DNA of 6,392 nt, from contig CALFMA010000037.1 in NCBI GenBank assembly GCA_937880065.1, forward strand, positions 1-6,392, given 5' to 3'. A model generated the notes under the pieces. That model searched no databases and had not been told where the DNA came from. It saw only the letters and a list, made by a program, of their open reading frames with translations. This stretch comes from an uncultured Ruminococcus sp. Lineage in GTDB: Bacteria; Bacillota_A; Clostridia; Oscillospirales; Ruminococcaceae. A program made the position numbers and the translations under genes. This document shows, piece after piece, positions 5,230-6,392 of this stretch; positions within the stretch are counted from its first letter, which is position 1; every line of letters starts with the position of its first letter.

Positions 5230-6392
5230 CAGGAGCTCCTGCTTTAATTCCTCGTTTTGCTTTAGGTAATTGGTGGAGTAGAAATACTATTTATGATAGT
5301 TTAGGAGTTCATGATTTAATTAGAAATTTTGAAAGAGAAAATATTCCTTTAGCTGTTATGGTTTTTGATCATGATTGGCATATTCGTGGTGACGAAAATC
5401 ATAAAAAAATAAAATCTGGTTTTACTTTTAATACTGATTTAATACATGATCCTAAAGAAATGATTGATGAATTTCATAAAAAGGGAGTTCATGTTGGTGT
5501 CGTTATTAATCCTACGAACGGAATATATCCTTTTGAACAAAATTATCCACAAGCATGTGAGTTTTTAGGAATGCAAGGTTCCAATTCTATTATTGAATTT
5601 GATCCTTTAAATCCTAAATTGTTAGATATATTATTTAAGGTTTTTTTACATCCACTTGAGTCATTAGGTATTGATTTCTTTTGGAATGATTCTGATGGTA
5701 AGATGGATTTGACTAAACTTTGGGCTTTAAATCACTATTTGTATTTAGATTCAGGACGTGATGGTAATAAGAGACCATTAATATTAGGACGTGGAGGAAT
5801 TTATGCTCCTCATAGATATCCTGTTTTATATGGTGGTTCAAGTGAAATAAGTTGGAAGGATTTACAAGCATTACCATTTAAATTTATTAATGCTGCTAAT
5901 ATTGGAGTAAGTTGGTGGAGTCATGATATAGGTGGTAATCATGGTGGTATTGAAGATGGAGAATTATATTTAAGATATGTTCAATTAGGAACTTTTGGAC
6001 CTATTTTACGTTTCCATGGTGCTCGTGGTAGATATTATAAAAAGGAACCATGGGTTTGGGATGCTAAAACTTCTAATATTGCTGCTGATTATTTAAGACT
6101 ACGTCATAGATTAATTCCATACATTTATACAGAAGCATATAATTATACTAAGTCTGGTACTCCTATAATTCAACCATTCTATTATAACTATATGTGGGTT
6201 TATGATGATGAAATTTATAAGAATCAATATTATTTTGGTTCACAATTGTTAGTATGTCCTATTTTGGAACCTAAGGACCCTATAATGAATAGATCAATTC
6301 ATAGATTCTTTGTTCCAGATGGTGTTTGGTATGATATGGTTACTGGAAGAAAATTCCCAGGTAATAAAAAATATGTATCTTTCTTTAAAGAA
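5178..6392 (+). CDS. GH31 family alpha-glycosidase catalytic domain, missing both ends
   Basis: Family GH31 enzymes hydrolyse alpha-glycosidic bonds, mostly in alpha-glucosides or alpha-xylosides. From the Met at 5226, an internal residue, 389 residues run to the window end without a stop. They begin TGAPALIPRFALGNWWS, the classic start of the barrel. Then come MVFDHDWH (45-52), GIDFFWNDSDG (148-158, with Asp155 at the nucleophile position of the WxDMNE motif), RPLILGRGG, PHRYPVLYGG, NIGVSWWSHDIGG (225-237), TFGPILRFHGARG and EPWVWD, followed by the hinge after the barrel. Before 5226 the same frame reads GVKDFKQVLFDYFK, the expected family lead-in, back to about 5184; a TAA closes it at 5175. 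The N-terminal beta-sandwich domain, normally 200 or more residues, is absent. No ribosome binding site is seen. Where the acid/base Asp is usual (W-x-GD), this protein has GGSSE (203-207). No export signal can be judged. Confidence 0.85.

Overview
The window reads as a mosaic of at least two, possibly three, pieces. Positions 1 to about 4610 have moderate GC, strong Shine-Dalgarno sites (GGAGG) and textbook sigma-70 promoters. They carry a shikimate-pathway operon and a lipoprotein with a Thr/Ala-rich linker, which suggests a gut-type Clostridia such as a Ruminococcus relative (inference from gene style only). From about 4610 to the right edge the sequence is much richer in A+T. It loses recognisable ribosome binding sites and changes codon use (GAT, GGT, TTA and AGA dominate).

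Left block, minus strand, transcribed right to left from a near-perfect promoter at 3394-3422: aroB (3-dehydroquinate synthase, intact), aroA (EPSP synthase, interrupted by a one-base frameshift near 2040-2052), then an aroC-like gene overlapping aroA by 23 nt. A further gene starts 21 nt downstream and leaves the window at position 1. These enzymes would run the early step and the last two steps of chorismate synthesis. The aroC-like protein is a full-length open frame, but it has lost residues that are near-invariant in chorismate synthases: the His of the FGESHG motif, the DYRGGG/SxRxT stretch, and the GRHDP motif together with about 20 preceding residues. This is the most interesting biology here.

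Central block: a 400-bp non-coding region separates the operon from a divergent lipoprotein gene. It holds the aroB promoter, an orphan plus-strand promoter with no gene directly behind it, the lipoprotein promoter, and a 21-bp direct repeat whose copies lie 198 bp apart. The lipoprotein (PrsA/SurA-like foldase style) is intact through its Thr-rich linker. It then runs into 27 residues of unrelated AT-rich sequence and stops, so its C-terminus is not native.

Right block: an unrecognised acidic protein (from 4750) runs into the catalytic domain of a family GH31 alpha-glycosidase, which is open to the end of the window. GH31-like coding is readable upstream of its first Met, back to about 5184, in a different frame from the upstream gene. 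The GH31 N-terminal domain is absent, so a second breakpoint lies near 5178-5190. The breakpoints at about 4610 and 5180 may be assembly chimeras or real rearrangements; the sequence alone cannot decide. No RNA genes, CRISPR arrays, insertion sequences or convincing terminators were seen.
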